50,700 nt of DNA from a virus. The translations under genes and the position numbers were made by a program. The notes under the pieces are model-generated. The model was not told where the DNA came from, did not search any database, and saw only the letters and a program-made list of their open reading frames with translations. The stretch is from IMG/VR virus record IMGVR_UViG_3300030419_003714, positions 1 through 50,700 of that record. One strand, given 5' to 3'. Position 1 is the stretch's first letter. Every line of letters starts with the position of its first letter. Below, one piece after another: positions 25,519 through 33,049 of the stretch.

Positions 25519-25771
25519 AAATAAATATCAAAGATGGGTTGATTTAGCTCATATGGTAGACCAATGGAGAATATTTCCAAGGGTCTTTATTTGTACATAC
25601 ATTTATTTGTTATACAAAGTAGTTACATGGTATATGGCTTTACAAGATCCTACCATGGAACAAAGTGGATTAGTAAGTATTGTTGTTGGTGCCGGAGCTG
25701 CGTGGTTTGGTTTATATACTGGTTCAGGCAGTAAGACAAAAACAGAACGTCCACCGAGACATATTAACTAG
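25508..25771 (+). CDS. Small two-helix membrane protein, holin-like
   Basis: This 87-residue protein has a charged N-terminus (MATENKYQRWVDLAHMVDQW). Two likely membrane helices follow, at ~24-44 (PRVFICTYIYLLYKVVTWYM) and ~53-72 (GLVSIVVGAGAAWFGLYTG), then a basic hydrophilic tail (KTKTERPPRH). This topology and size fit a class II holin; similar 'RIFPR...VVGAGAAWFGLY' proteins in marine phages have been suggested as holins. The location between the chaperone and the candidate tape measure is structural rather than lysis-like. The cell-wall hydrolase gene is ~6 kb away on the other strand. The start follows GGAG with good spacing. Confidence 0.5.
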   Translation: MATENKYQRWVDLAHMVDQWRIFPRVFICTYIYLLYKVVTWYMALQDPTMEQSGLVSIVVGAGAAWFGLYTGSGSKTKTERPPRHIN

Positions 25772-25783
25772 GAGGAATTATAT

Positions 25784-27835
25784 ATGCCAGGCCCATTAGC
25801 ATTACTGGCGCCACTGGCGCCAGCGGTAGTAGGATTTATAGGCAGAATGTTGGGTATGGCAGGTGCTCGACAATTACCAAGATTTTTAGGTGGGGCTGGC
25901 GTGAGATCTATTGGTGGAGGCCGACATGGAGCAGCAGCACGTCAGTTTCAGCGGCTCCAAGGTCGCGGGAGCTATAAAAATGTTCCAGCATCTTTACGTT
26001 CCAGACTTGCTGCACCAACGGTACGTGGAAGAAGAGGCTTATTAGGGCCTGCATTAGGTCTTGGTGGAGCTGGGTTATTAGGTAATATGCTTGCCGGAGA
26101 CGGTGATGATGGTGGATTTGGTGGAGGTGGTTACGGTCCTGGTGGAGGCGGTCTAATGGGTATGGGTGCTGGACTAGGCGCAGGTCTAGCTGGCATGAGT
26201 GGTTTATCAGAAGGTAGTGGTGCAGGTGTAACTGGAAAATCTGGACCAACAGGTATTGTACAAAGTAGTGAATTAGCTGCTTTAATTCAAATTCAAAAAA
26301 TTCTAATAGGAATGGCCCAACAGCTTAAAGGTATTGAAACACATACCGGTAAACTGATTGCAGGCATGCCAGAAGGGTATGAACAGGCAAGAGGTTCATT
26401 AGATCCTGCAGCAACAACAAAAAGACGTGGTTTTGGATTACCAGCAATGCCTAGTATGGCAAGATTAGGTCAAGCTGGTCTTGGTGGATTGGGTGCTCTT
26501 GGATTGGGTTCAGCGCTTGCTGGCTATACAGCAGAAGAATTAACACCTGATGAGGGTGGCTGGCTTGATAATTTTTGGCAAGGTAAAGATTCTGAAGGTA
26601 ATTCATTTTTACCTGATTGGATGACTTCTCCAGTATGGAAAGACGGTGAATCACCTTTATGGAAAGATCACATTAAACCATTTCTTAATACTATATGGAC
26701 TGGTCGTGATAAGGATGGTAATGCATGGGTACCTGAATGGATGCTCAAGCCTCTTCCAGATTTATGGACAGAGGATATTAAACCACTAGTAGATAAAGGT
26801 TGGAAATGGACAACCGAAACATTCAACACATTGTGGACCGGTCGTGATAAGGATGGTAATGCATGGCTACCTGAATGGATGATTAAACCTCTTCCAGATT
26901 TATGGACACAAGATATTAAACCAGTAGTAGATAAAGGTTGGAAGTGGACGACTGAGACTTTAAATACATTATGGTCTGGTAAAGATAAGGATGGTAATGC
27001 ATGGTTGCCTGAATGGATGATTAAACCTGTTGGGGAGCTATGGAAAGATGATATTAAACCAATAATAGATAAAGGATATGCATGGTCGACGGATACTCTT
27101 AAAGATATATGGAACGGTGAATATAATGGTAAATCATTCCTTCCTGATTGGATGACAAAGCCTCTTGATGAATTGATTCCTGAGTTAGCAGACGATGCAA
27201 CTAGTTGGTATCAAGAAAAATTAGGTCCTAAGTTATTGCGATTAGGTCAAGGTATTAAGGACTGGTTTAGTTCTCAAGAAGAGTCTGCAAGAGGTATGTT
27301 AAAAGGTTTATGGGAAGACACTAAAGAAGCGTATACAACATTAGATAAATTAGGTGAAAAATATATAGATGAGCCTATAATAAGAGGGTACAATAAGGCT
27401 ATGAATTGGTTGTTTGGTGATGACGAAGAAGAAACTACAGAGCCGCATACTGCAGGTTCCCCTGGCTATAGTCAACCAGATGTTAAAAAGCCTTTTGGAT
27501 TAAGATTGTTGAGAGATCAACCCACCTATCGTGGAAATCCCCCAACTTCACCAGAGGATTTTGACATTGATCTGGGAGCAAGTGCTAGTGCCGATAAACC
27601 ATCAGCAAGCATACAACTAGCAGCTGCTAATATGAACTTAGTTGAGCAAAACCAAATATTAAAAGATATTAATAGCAATTTAGCTAATGGAGGAAGTCGT
27701 CAAGCTAATGTGGATGCTAGTGTTAATATTATTGGTAATAAACAAGGTGGTGATCAACCTGCAACTATAGTTAGCTACGCAAGCGCTTTGGGACCTCATG
27801 CGCATGGCCATATGGCTAGAAGAATGCAAGCATAA
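25784..27835 (+). CDS. Candidate tape-measure protein (Gly-rich N-terminus, 46-residue Trp repeats)
   Basis: This protein has 683 residues. Residues 1-150 are hydrophobic and Gly/Ala/Leu-rich with basic patches (GGAGLLGNMLAGDGDDGGFG). A short helical part with QIQKILIGMAQQLKGIETH follows, then another Gly/Leu stretch (GLGGLGALGLGSALAGYT). Residues ~265-485 contain five copies of a ~46-residue unit (WTGRDKDGNAWLPEWMIKPL, then DLW-DIKP-VDKGWKWTTET). The C-terminus is helical (AAANMNLVEQNQILKDINSN). Hydrophobic parts, internal repeats and a place just after the frameshifted chaperone all suit a tape-measure protein analogous to T4 gp29 (590 residues). I see no direct gp29 signature. A strong AGGAGGAATT ribosome binding site precedes it. 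Confidence 0.55.
   Translation: MPGPLALLAPLAPAVVGFIGRMLGMAGARQLPRFLGGAGVRSIGGGRHGAAARQFQRLQGRGSYKNVPASLRSRLAAPTVRGRRGLLGPALGLGGAGLLGNMLAGDGDDGGFGGGGYGPGGGGLMGMGAGLGAGLAGMSGLSEGSGAGVTGKSGPTGIVQSSELAALIQIQKILIGMAQQLKGIETHTGKLIAGMPEGYEQARGSLDPAATTKRRGFGLPAMPSMARLGQAGLGGLGALGLGSALAGYTAEELTPDEGGWLDNFWQGKDSEGNSFLPDWMTSPVWKDGESPLWKDHIKPFLNTIWTGRDKDGNAWVPEWMLKPLPDLWTEDIKPLVDKGWKWTTETFNTLWTGRDKDGNAWLPEWMIKPLPDLWTQDIKPVVDKGWKWTTETLNTLWSGKDKDGNAWLPEWMIKPVGELWKDDIKPIIDKGYAWSTDTLKDIWNGEYNGKSFLPDWMTKPLDELIPELADDATSWYQEKLGPKLLRLGQGIKDWFSSQEESARGMLKGLWEDTKEAYTTLDKLGEKYIDEPIIRGYNKAMNWLFGDDEEETTEPHTAGSPGYSQPDVKKPFGLRLLRDQPTYRGNPPTSPEDFDIDLGASASADKPSASIQLAAANMNLVEQNQILKDINSNLANGGSRQANVDASVNIIGNKQGGDQPATIVSYASALGPHAHGHMARRMQA
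26576..27240 (+). repeat. Five in-frame repeats of ~46 codons in the candidate tape-measure gene
   Basis: Units begin at the Trp codons at 26576, 26696, 26834, 26972 and 27110. The last three spacings are exactly 138 bp (46 codons) and the first is 120 bp. Units 2-4 are nearly identical (W-x-G-[RK]-D-K-D-G-N-A-W-x-P-E-W-M). Units 1 and 5 are diverged. This pattern indicates duplication from the centre. Confidence 0.9.
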
Positions 27836-27840
27836 AAAAA

Positions 27841-27864
27841 GGGTGGGCCAAGAAAGGCCCACCC
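27841..27864 (-). terminator. Rho-independent terminator after gp32
   Basis: GGGTGGGCC (27841-27849) pairs perfectly with GGCCCACCC (27856-27864) around a 6-base loop. Seven A at 27834-27840 become a T-tract directly after the hairpin on the minus strand. It therefore terminates transcripts of gp32 reading leftward. The plus-strand side has no T-run, so termination of the convergent tape-measure transcript would be weaker. Confidence 0.85.
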
Positions 27865-27875
27865 CCTAGATGATA

Positions 27876-28757
27876 TTAATCAGCTAGTTTCTTAAAGAAA
27901 CTTAAACTTTCATCATCATCTTCTGCAGAATCTACTGCATCTACTTGAGGTGCAGGTGCTACAGAGTTGTCCACAATCTCGTCTTCAGCCGTTGCAACTG
28001 GAGTTTGAGGACCACCATCAAGAGCAAGTACTCTATATAGTCTGGATTTCAACTCATCATAAGATTTAAATTGTGATGGGTCGATCTGTTCTTGGAGAGA
28101 ATGTTCGCTTTTCCAGACCTCTTCAAGTTTGGCATCATCATCAAATAATGGCCCGGGGGAGTCGAACTCGCTCTTGTCATAGTTACGGAACCCTTCTACA
28201 TTACGCATCTTTAGTCGGAAGGATGCCCCTTCCCACAAATCAAATGGGTTAACCGCACTTTCATCGTCAAACTCTGGATTCATCATATCATTGAGCTTGT
28301 CGAATATCTTTTTACCGTACTTATACAGAAACACCTTACCCTCATTATGAGGATTAGCTGGATCCTTTAATACGTAAATATTAGAAATAAAACTCAAGCG
28401 ACGTTTCTGTTTACGTGCTTGGTCTTTATTAGATTCAACACCACTGTTCCATAGTGTTGTGTTATATTCAGACACTGGATCGTTCTGTCCAAGAGTAGTC
28501 AAAGACTTCTCAATAAACCAACCACCAGGTCCTTGAAACCCATGATCAAACACTCTAACAAAAGGAACGTCCTCATTATTAGGCGCTGGTAGGAATCGGA
28601 TAATAGCATGTCCGTTGCCAGACTTATCTACTTCTGGTTTCCAAAACCTATCATCTCCTTGGGGTGCTCCAGATCCTTGGAGCTTAGATACTTCAGAGCT
28701 CAGCTTCTCAATTTGAGACTGACGGCTCTGCTTCATTGCTGCAAAACTATTTGCCAT
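27876..28757 (-). CDS. 32: Single-stranded DNA binding protein gp32
   Basis: This 293-residue protein (T4 gp32 has 301) matches gp32 through its OB-fold: GDDRFWKPEVDKSGNGHAII, RFLPAPNNEDVPFVRVFDHG, NSGVESNKDQARKQKRRLSF, YVLKDPANPHNEGKVFLYKY, GKKIFDKLN and WEGASFRLKM. An acidic C-terminal tail follows (residues ~255-293), which in T4 recruits replication and recombination proteins. No cysteine occurs anywhere, so the T4 zinc ribbon (three Cys and one His) is absent; the NSGVESNKDQARKQKRRL form resembles marine phage gp32. It is followed by a strong terminator and preceded by its own sigma70-type promoter inside gp59, suggesting high-level expression. Confidence 0.93.
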   Translation of the reverse strand: MANSFAAMKQSRQSQIEKLSSEVSKLQGSGAPQGDDRFWKPEVDKSGNGHAIIRFLPAPNNEDVPFVRVFDHGFQGPGGWFIEKSLTTLGQNDPVSEYNTTLWNSGVESNKDQARKQKRRLSFISNIYVLKDPANPHNEGKVFLYKYGKKIFDKLNDMMNPEFDDESAVNPFDLWEGASFRLKMRNVEGFRNYDKSEFDSPGPLFDDDAKLEEVWKSEHSLQEQIDPSQFKSYDELKSRLYRVLALDGGPQTPVATAEDEIVDNSVAPAPQVDAVDSAEDDDESLSFFKKLAD

Positions 28758-28797
28758 TCGTATTCTCCTATATTCGTTATATTACGTTGTATTCGAT

Positions 28798-29391
28798 TTA
28801 TTCGAACCTATCTCTTATTATACTCTTAATACGATCTAGGTCAACACTATTTATAAAAAAAGGTTCATATTTTTTTAGTTTCTTGTATTCATCAGGCCAT
28901 ACTATATCTTCACCCAATGCCTTGTTCCAATATGAAAAGAACCCGGTCAACTTATTCAACACTATTATTGTCTCTGCACTAATTACTTTTCTGATGTATA
29001 ATACCAATAATCTAGGGTGTTGTTCGTCCTGTACAATGATGTTGGTATCATAGCTATCATTCATGTGCTCTACCTCTTTACTGATAAGGTATGAAAGGGT
29101 ATCACGGCGTTTAACCCAGTTATTATAGATACTCATCGACTGCTCATCATTGACATCTCCAGACCAAAAATTAGGATTAGCAACCATATTGGCAACCATA
29201 TAATCTACTGGGTGTCTCATTTTAGATATCTTATAGAAATGAAACTTATCTTTCCGAGTTTCAAACTTGGTTCTGTCACCCTTTAGCTTTCCATGATATT
29301 GAAAGTAGTCATAACTATCACTCTTAAAATGTGTTCTTAAAGCTAAGTACTTTTGATATGTTTCATATGGATCCATTTTTATCAAGCTCAT
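28798..29391 (-). CDS. 59: Helicase loader gp59-like
   Basis: This 197-residue basic protein (T4 gp59 has 217) shows the gp59 opening DPYETYQKYLALRTHFKSDS, YDYFQYHGKLKGDRTKFETR and KDKFHFYKISK, then VDYMVANMVANPNFWSGD. In T4, gp59 binds gp32-coated forks and loads the gp41 helicase. It sits directly upstream of gp32, as in T4. The second Met (29376, MDPYETY) is an alternative start; neither has a strong ribosome binding site. The start region overlaps the upstream gene by 29 bp. Confidence 0.82.
   Translation of the reverse strand: MSLIKMDPYETYQKYLALRTHFKSDSYDYFQYHGKLKGDRTKFETRKDKFHFYKISKMRHPVDYMVANMVANPNFWSGDVNDEQSMSIYNNWVKRRDTLSYLISKEVEHMNDSYDTNIIVQDEQHPRLLVLYIRKVISAETIIVLNKLTGFFSYWNKALGEDIVWPDEYKKLKKYEPFFINSVDLDRIKSIIRDRFE
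28817..28844 (-). promoter_or_regulatory. Sigma70-type promoter for gp32
   Basis: On the minus strand TTGACC (28839-28844) is followed after 16 bases by TATAAT (28817-28822), a perfect -10 box. It lies within the last codons of gp59 and about 60 bases before the gp32 start. This gives gp32 expression separate from the upstream operon. Confidence 0.75.
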
Positions 29392-30202
29392 ATTGTATAT
29401 AATCCTGTAGTTTATCTACTAAATTAATTGTTTCACCTTTACCATTCTTACCCATCATCCATATATCACATGGTTCTAAACCAACTGTTCTACAATGTTC
29501 TATTTGTATTGGTTTAGCTACCTCAGTAATATATGTCGCCTTAAACTTAGTCAATACTCTCTTTGCTAGTTGTACAGCACATGAATTATAATAGCTATAA
29601 TTATACCAGTGATCTATTGGTACAGTCAACGTTTTAGATAGGTCATCACCAAATACAATACCTGCTCTAAACCCTCCTAACAAGAAACATTTACTAAGAC
29701 TAAATGCTACACAATCAAATACTTCATCATAAACATTCATTCTATCTAATGTGGTACCAAAGAACGCACAATCAAGAAATATTTTTGTGTTGACCTTTCT
29801 ACAGTGTTTAACTAACTTTTCAAACCATGGTGTAATTCCACCTTCGTGATTTGGTTGACTTACAATCACATAACTATTTGGTAAAATAGTATCAATCAAA
29901 TCTTCTTCTATTTCTATAAAATTATATGGCTCTAAGATTACTGGATAAAACCTATAGTCAGTTTTGAATATGTAAAATGTGTTAACTGTTTTAGATCGAT
30001 AAGCTATTTGCTGAATAAGTGCATCATGTATTCCATTACATATAGCCCATTGCTTATACTTTTCACTACCACTAAAATCTTCAGTCCAACTCAACCACAG
30101 ATCTCTATATATTCTTAGATCGTTTTGGTCACCTTTATTTTTTAGATTAATTTTATCGATAGCGTGCTTTATTTGATCCGGACAAAAGCTCCATGCTGTC
30201 AT
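29363..30202 (-). CDS. PLP-dependent aminotransferase-fold protein (compact)
   Basis: This 279-residue protein looks like a short fold-type I PLP enzyme. The NGIHDAL segment (~56-62) fits the phosphate-binding turn. VSQPNHEGG (~114-122) fits the Asn contacting the cofactor. IFLDCAFFGT (Asp144) is the conserved Asp and aromatic pair. FSLSKCFLLGGFRAGIVFG (Lys171) is a textbook Schiff-base lysine region with the downstream Arg. Such enzymes are usually 350-450 residues, so the C-terminal small domain is reduced. The gene is inserted between gp33 and gp59 in an otherwise T4-like order and is ATGA-coupled to the kinase-like gene before it. The amino substrate is unknown; sugar or amino-acid metabolism are both possible. 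Confidence 0.7.
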   Translation of the reverse strand: MTAWSFCPDQIKHAIDKINLKNKGDQNDLRIYRDLWLSWTEDFSGSEKYKQWAICNGIHDALIQQIAYRSKTVNTFYIFKTDYRFYPVILEPYNFIEIEEDLIDTILPNSYVIVSQPNHEGGITPWFEKLVKHCRKVNTKIFLDCAFFGTTLDRMNVYDEVFDCVAFSLSKCFLLGGFRAGIVFGDDLSKTLTVPIDHWYNYSYYNSCAVQLAKRVLTKFKATYITEVAKPIQIEHCRTVGLEPCDIWMMGKNGKGETINLVDKLQDYIQYELDKNGSI

Positions 30203-30753
30203 ATCATACTCTCTAATATATTTGGAAGGTTCTTATCTATCTTTGAAATATAATCGTGATAACATTCAATTTCTTTTTTCTTCCAAAATGTATTAAGGGG
30301 TGCTTTTTGAGCCCACTTAAAATCAAACGCAACAACCTTATTATTTTTAAGACCCATATTACTTAACGAACTATTAATCTTATAACAATTATGCTGCTTA
30401 AAAAACTCATGCATTCTAGTTACTTGCTCAACGATATCCGGAATACGTTTATGTAATGTTTTATTCATATAATAGGTTAAAAGATCTGGTCCACAATACT
30501 CTTGAATTATAATTTGTTTAGATTGATGTACTTCTAACAATTCAGGTAACCAACGACCACGTAATGTATGACACCATTCAACTTCATTCTTAAAGCACGC
30601 ATCAACTACTTCAGCTGGATACTTTGTTTTCTTACCTGAAACTGTTACACCATCTTCTTTAAATATTTTTTTAACAACAGATTTACTCTGATCAAGATAT
30701 ACTTCTGCTATTGTTCCATCTTGTCCGGACCATTTTAATCTTTCCCAAATCAT
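30199..30753 (-). CDS. Small kinase-like (protein kinase fold) protein, possibly a pseudokinase
   Basis: This 184-residue protein has a pattern resembling a minimal kinase fold. KSVVKKIF carries the ATP-site lysine (Lys28/29), NEVEWC gives the helix-C Glu57, and QIIIQEYCGPDLLTYYM forms a hinge. INSSLSNMGL occupies the catalytic-loop position with the conserved Asn132. VVAFDFKWA holds the metal-binding Asp144 (DFG-like). The usual HRD/HGD catalytic Asp appears to be replaced by Asn127, which suggests reduced or altered activity. Related small kinase-like proteins occur with glycan genes. It is ATGA-coupled to gp33 upstream and the aminotransferase downstream. Confidence 0.55.
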   Translation of the reverse strand: MIWERLKWSGQDGTIAEVYLDQSKSVVKKIFKEDGVTVSGKKTKYPAEVVDACFKNEVEWCHTLRGRWLPELLEVHQSKQIIIQEYCGPDLLTYYMNKTLHKRIPDIVEQVTRMHEFFKQHNCYKINSSLSNMGLKNNKVVAFDFKWAQKAPLNTFWKKKEIECYHDYISKIDKNLPNILESMI

Positions 30754-30986
30754 ATTGGCAGCTTTGCACTATTAATTTTCAACAATCTTTGATCCTCTGC
30801 ATCTGCTTGAATTTTGCTTTTGAGAACTTGGCTACCCTTAATCAAACTAGCAATGGTTTCTATTTCAATATTTGCAGTGCGTGCATAATCCAAACACGCA
30901 TCCAGATACGTCATCTTTTTTTCTTTAACTATTTTTTCTACCTCTGCAACGAATTGCGTTGGCGTTCTTATGTTGTTTTGTATCAT
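30750..30986 (-). CDS. 33: Late transcription coactivator gp33-like
   Basis: This 78-residue protein starts from the ATG at 30986, which overlaps the upstream stop in an ATGA. A longer frame would start at 31040 inside the upstream gene. The pattern TPTQFVAEVEKIVKEKKMTY, LDACLDYARTANIEIETIAS, LIKGSQVLKSKI, ending SAKLPI, matches the small gp33 of marine T4-like phages; T4 gp33 has 112 residues. gp33 bridges host RNA polymerase and the sliding clamp so that late promoters (TATAAATA) can be used, in line with late octamers seen elsewhere in the window. Confidence 0.7.
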   Translation of the reverse strand: MIQNNIRTPTQFVAEVEKIVKEKKMTYLDACLDYARTANIEIETIASLIKGSQVLKSKIQADAEDQRLLKINSAKLPI

Positions 30987-31594
30987 TTGTAAAATATATG
31001 ATCTTGTATTTTCACTACCTCTTGCATATGACGAGCCCAATTAGGATATACATATATTGCATGGTAATGGGTTGCTCCTTCTAAGTAATCATGTGGTATA
31101 TTAAATTCTGAGGTATTGTAGAGGCCGGTTGCTAACCAATCAGCAACTATCATACTATCTTCCCATGTAGGTCCATACTTAGGTTTATCTGATTTACCAT
31201 CACACCAATAACTAAATTGACATTTAAATTTTATAGGATGAAATACTCCATTCTTTTTCCATGACTCTCTTACAGGTCCTTGGTGTACGACACCACATAT
31301 TGTGTTTGGATATCGTGGCTCATACATTCTATTAATAATTACTTGACCAACAGCAATCTTACCAATTAGAGGTTGATTGCCAGCTTCGAAGTATATAGCT
31401 TCTGCCATACAATATGCTTCGTTATGCCAAGGTGATTCTTCCGGAAGCCAATCATCAGAATTAGTTGATTGAACATCCTCATCAAAACTTGCTGCTTGAA
31501 CTTCGTTATTTACTTGCTTAATCCAAAATGTAGCTGCATTGTATATAACAATACCCACTACACCTGCTATAACCAATTTCCATACTATCTTCAT
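30983..31594 (-). CDS. SleB/CwlJ-type cell-wall hydrolase with N-terminal membrane anchor
   Basis: This 203-residue protein starts at the ATG at 31594 (ATGA overlap with the upstream stop; the longer frame would need a TTG). Residues 4-25 form one hydrophobic helix (WKLVIAGVVGIVIYNAATFW) with no cleavage site, like a signal anchor. Residues ~58-203 match the SleB hydrolase family: YCMAEAIYFEAGNQPLIGKI, AVGQVIINRMYEPRYPNTIC, GVVHQGP, FSYWCDGKSD and a late ATHYHA motif. The Glu in IYFEA is the likely catalytic acid. It is probably the endolysin or a spike-independent wall-degrading enzyme, because gp5 here lacks a lysozyme domain. Confidence 0.85.
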   Translation of the reverse strand: MKIVWKLVIAGVVGIVIYNAATFWIKQVNNEVQAASFDEDVQSTNSDDWLPEESPWHNEAYCMAEAIYFEAGNQPLIGKIAVGQVIINRMYEPRYPNTICGVVHQGPVRESWKKNGVFHPIKFKCQFSYWCDGKSDKPKYGPTWEDSMIVADWLATGLYNTSEFNIPHDYLEGATHYHAIYVYPNWARHMQEVVKIQDHIFYK

Positions 31595-32370
31595 ATTACT
31601 CTTCTCCAAGGAAACGTCACTAAACGCTTTTTAAATTTTCTATCTTTATCATCATTCCTTTTACGAACAAAGTCAACAGTTCTGCCAAGGCTTTTTACAT
31701 GCTCTGTTGCTTGATTCAAATAACTGCGATTTCTATTTGGCTTTCTTACATGAATAGTAAGTCTATCTTCTATATCCGGATGAAACAAATTATAGTCGTA
31801 GGTGTCCTTATCTAAAGACAGAAAGAATTCTGCATCGCCGTGTCTCATACCTGTAAACTCTACATCATATCCACCACCAGACCAAAAACATGGCTTTGTC
31901 ATTAGCCAAGTGTTAGGGTGTGCCTTATACTTTAGAATTTTCTTAGGATCGATATCCAAGTCATCATAATCTTCTGGATTATCTGGGTGATCAAATTCTA
32001 CATTAAATAAGTACATTTGTTTTTCACTCAATTCAGTATTGATCATAGCATCTAACAATGGTGTGTCAATAAGAACATCTATATCCATTAACATATTCCA
32101 ATGAGTTTCACTCTCCATCATCATCAAATTACGACAACCATGATTATTAAACCCTACATCTACAGTAGCCTTATACCCTTTAATCTTTAAATCATCATAC
32201 CCTGATAATACTGATTCAAACAAACCAGCATCATTATATCCGTCATTAATTATCTGAAGAGTAACGTGCTCTCTTAATTCCCTACTTGAATTACGAAAGA
32301 AGTCTAATTGATATTGTAGTCTTTCAATCTGACCATAGTAGGTCATACTAAAGGTTATATCATTGGCCAT
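31591..32370 (-). CDS. GT-A type glycosyltransferase-like protein
   Basis: This 259-residue protein opens like a nucleotide-diphospho-sugar transferase (DITFSMTYYGQIERLQYQLD, then VTLQIINDGYND). It carries a DxD metal/sugar-nucleotide motif in HWNMLMDIDVLID (Asp-Ile-Asp) after GFNNHGCRNLMM. A later GGGYDVEFTGMRHGDAEFFL resembles the acceptor-side motif of GT2/GT27-like enzymes. The C-terminus is basic. It belongs to a run of three glycosyltransferase-like genes with overlapping ends. The sugar and acceptor cannot be read from the sequence. Confidence 0.65.
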   Translation of the reverse strand: MANDITFSMTYYGQIERLQYQLDFFRNSSRELREHVTLQIINDGYNDAGLFESVLSGYDDLKIKGYKATVDVGFNNHGCRNLMMMESETHWNMLMDIDVLIDTPLLDAMINTELSEKQMYLFNVEFDHPDNPEDYDDLDIDPKKILKYKAHPNTWLMTKPCFWSGGGYDVEFTGMRHGDAEFFLSLDKDTYDYNLFHPDIEDRLTIHVRKPNRNRSYLNQATEHVKSLGRTVDFVRKRNDDKDRKFKKRLVTFPWRRVI

Positions 32371-33049
32371 TCTTCATATCCAGCTCTTCATCTTTCCATA
32401 GATGAGAATACATAGTTTCTTGATAATCATCAAACCATGGACCACCATCAGTATAATGTATTGCCTTGGGTTCAGTCAAGTGATAATAACCATCTAAACA
32501 ATTCCATTCAAGAGGTAAGCTACCTATCTTGTCTGTCCAATTTATATGATGAAAGTCAATTCCAGGTCTCCAGTCGTTTAGACGCTCTGGTGTTAACCAT
32601 TGGTTATCTGGATGTGCGTTATTGAATACCATTAAGCTAGCCCAATTCTTTCTATATGATCTATGCTGGACTATCTTATCCATCTTTACTAATGAATGTG
32701 GAATATACTCTGGGTGCTTGACTAATGATACAGCACAATCTGGATCAATATATTTCTCTAACTCCCATATAGGTGCTTGAAACAAAAAGTCACAATCCAC
32801 AAATACACTATACCCTTTATACTTACTTAGGTAAGGCACCCAAAATCTAGTAAATGTAAAGTCAGTTGATTGAGGTTCACCCCAATCTCTTTTGTATTCT
32901 GATATATCCTGACTTCTTAATTTTATAATTTCAATATCAGTAGGCGTACGTTGTTCAATACTAAACTTACAAACTTCGTATGCCCTATGTTCTCTTTCCT
33001 CGTAACCTATGTAAATTTGGGATATTGAGGTATTGTTCAAATTGTCCAT
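32360..33049 (-). CDS. GT8-like glycosyltransferase
   Basis: This 229-residue protein resembles small phage and bacterial GT8-type transferases. It has QIYIGYEEREHRAYEVCKFS at the start, FTFTRFWVPYL, the DxD motif in YSVFVDCDFLF (Asp-Cys-Asp), SLMVFNN and a C-terminal IHYTDGGPWFDD that matches the H-x-x-G-x-x-P-W region of the family. The start overlaps the upstream gene by 65 bp, unusual even here, but no later Met would keep the first strand. Its end overlaps the GT-A gene by 11 bp. Probable role: adding sugar to a phage or host surface component. Confidence 0.65.
   Translation of the reverse strand: MDNLNNTSISQIYIGYEEREHRAYEVCKFSIEQRTPTDIEIIKLRSQDISEYKRDWGEPQSTDFTFTRFWVPYLSKYKGYSVFVDCDFLFQAPIWELEKYIDPDCAVSLVKHPEYIPHSLVKMDKIVQHRSYRKNWASLMVFNNAHPDNQWLTPERLNDWRPGIDFHHINWTDKIGSLPLEWNCLDGYYHLTEPKAIHYTDGGPWFDDYQETMYSHLWKDEELDMKNGQ

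Noticed and set aside
27834-27864. Efficient bidirectional terminator
   Set aside because: The T-tract exists only on the minus-strand side, so I call it for gp32 only.
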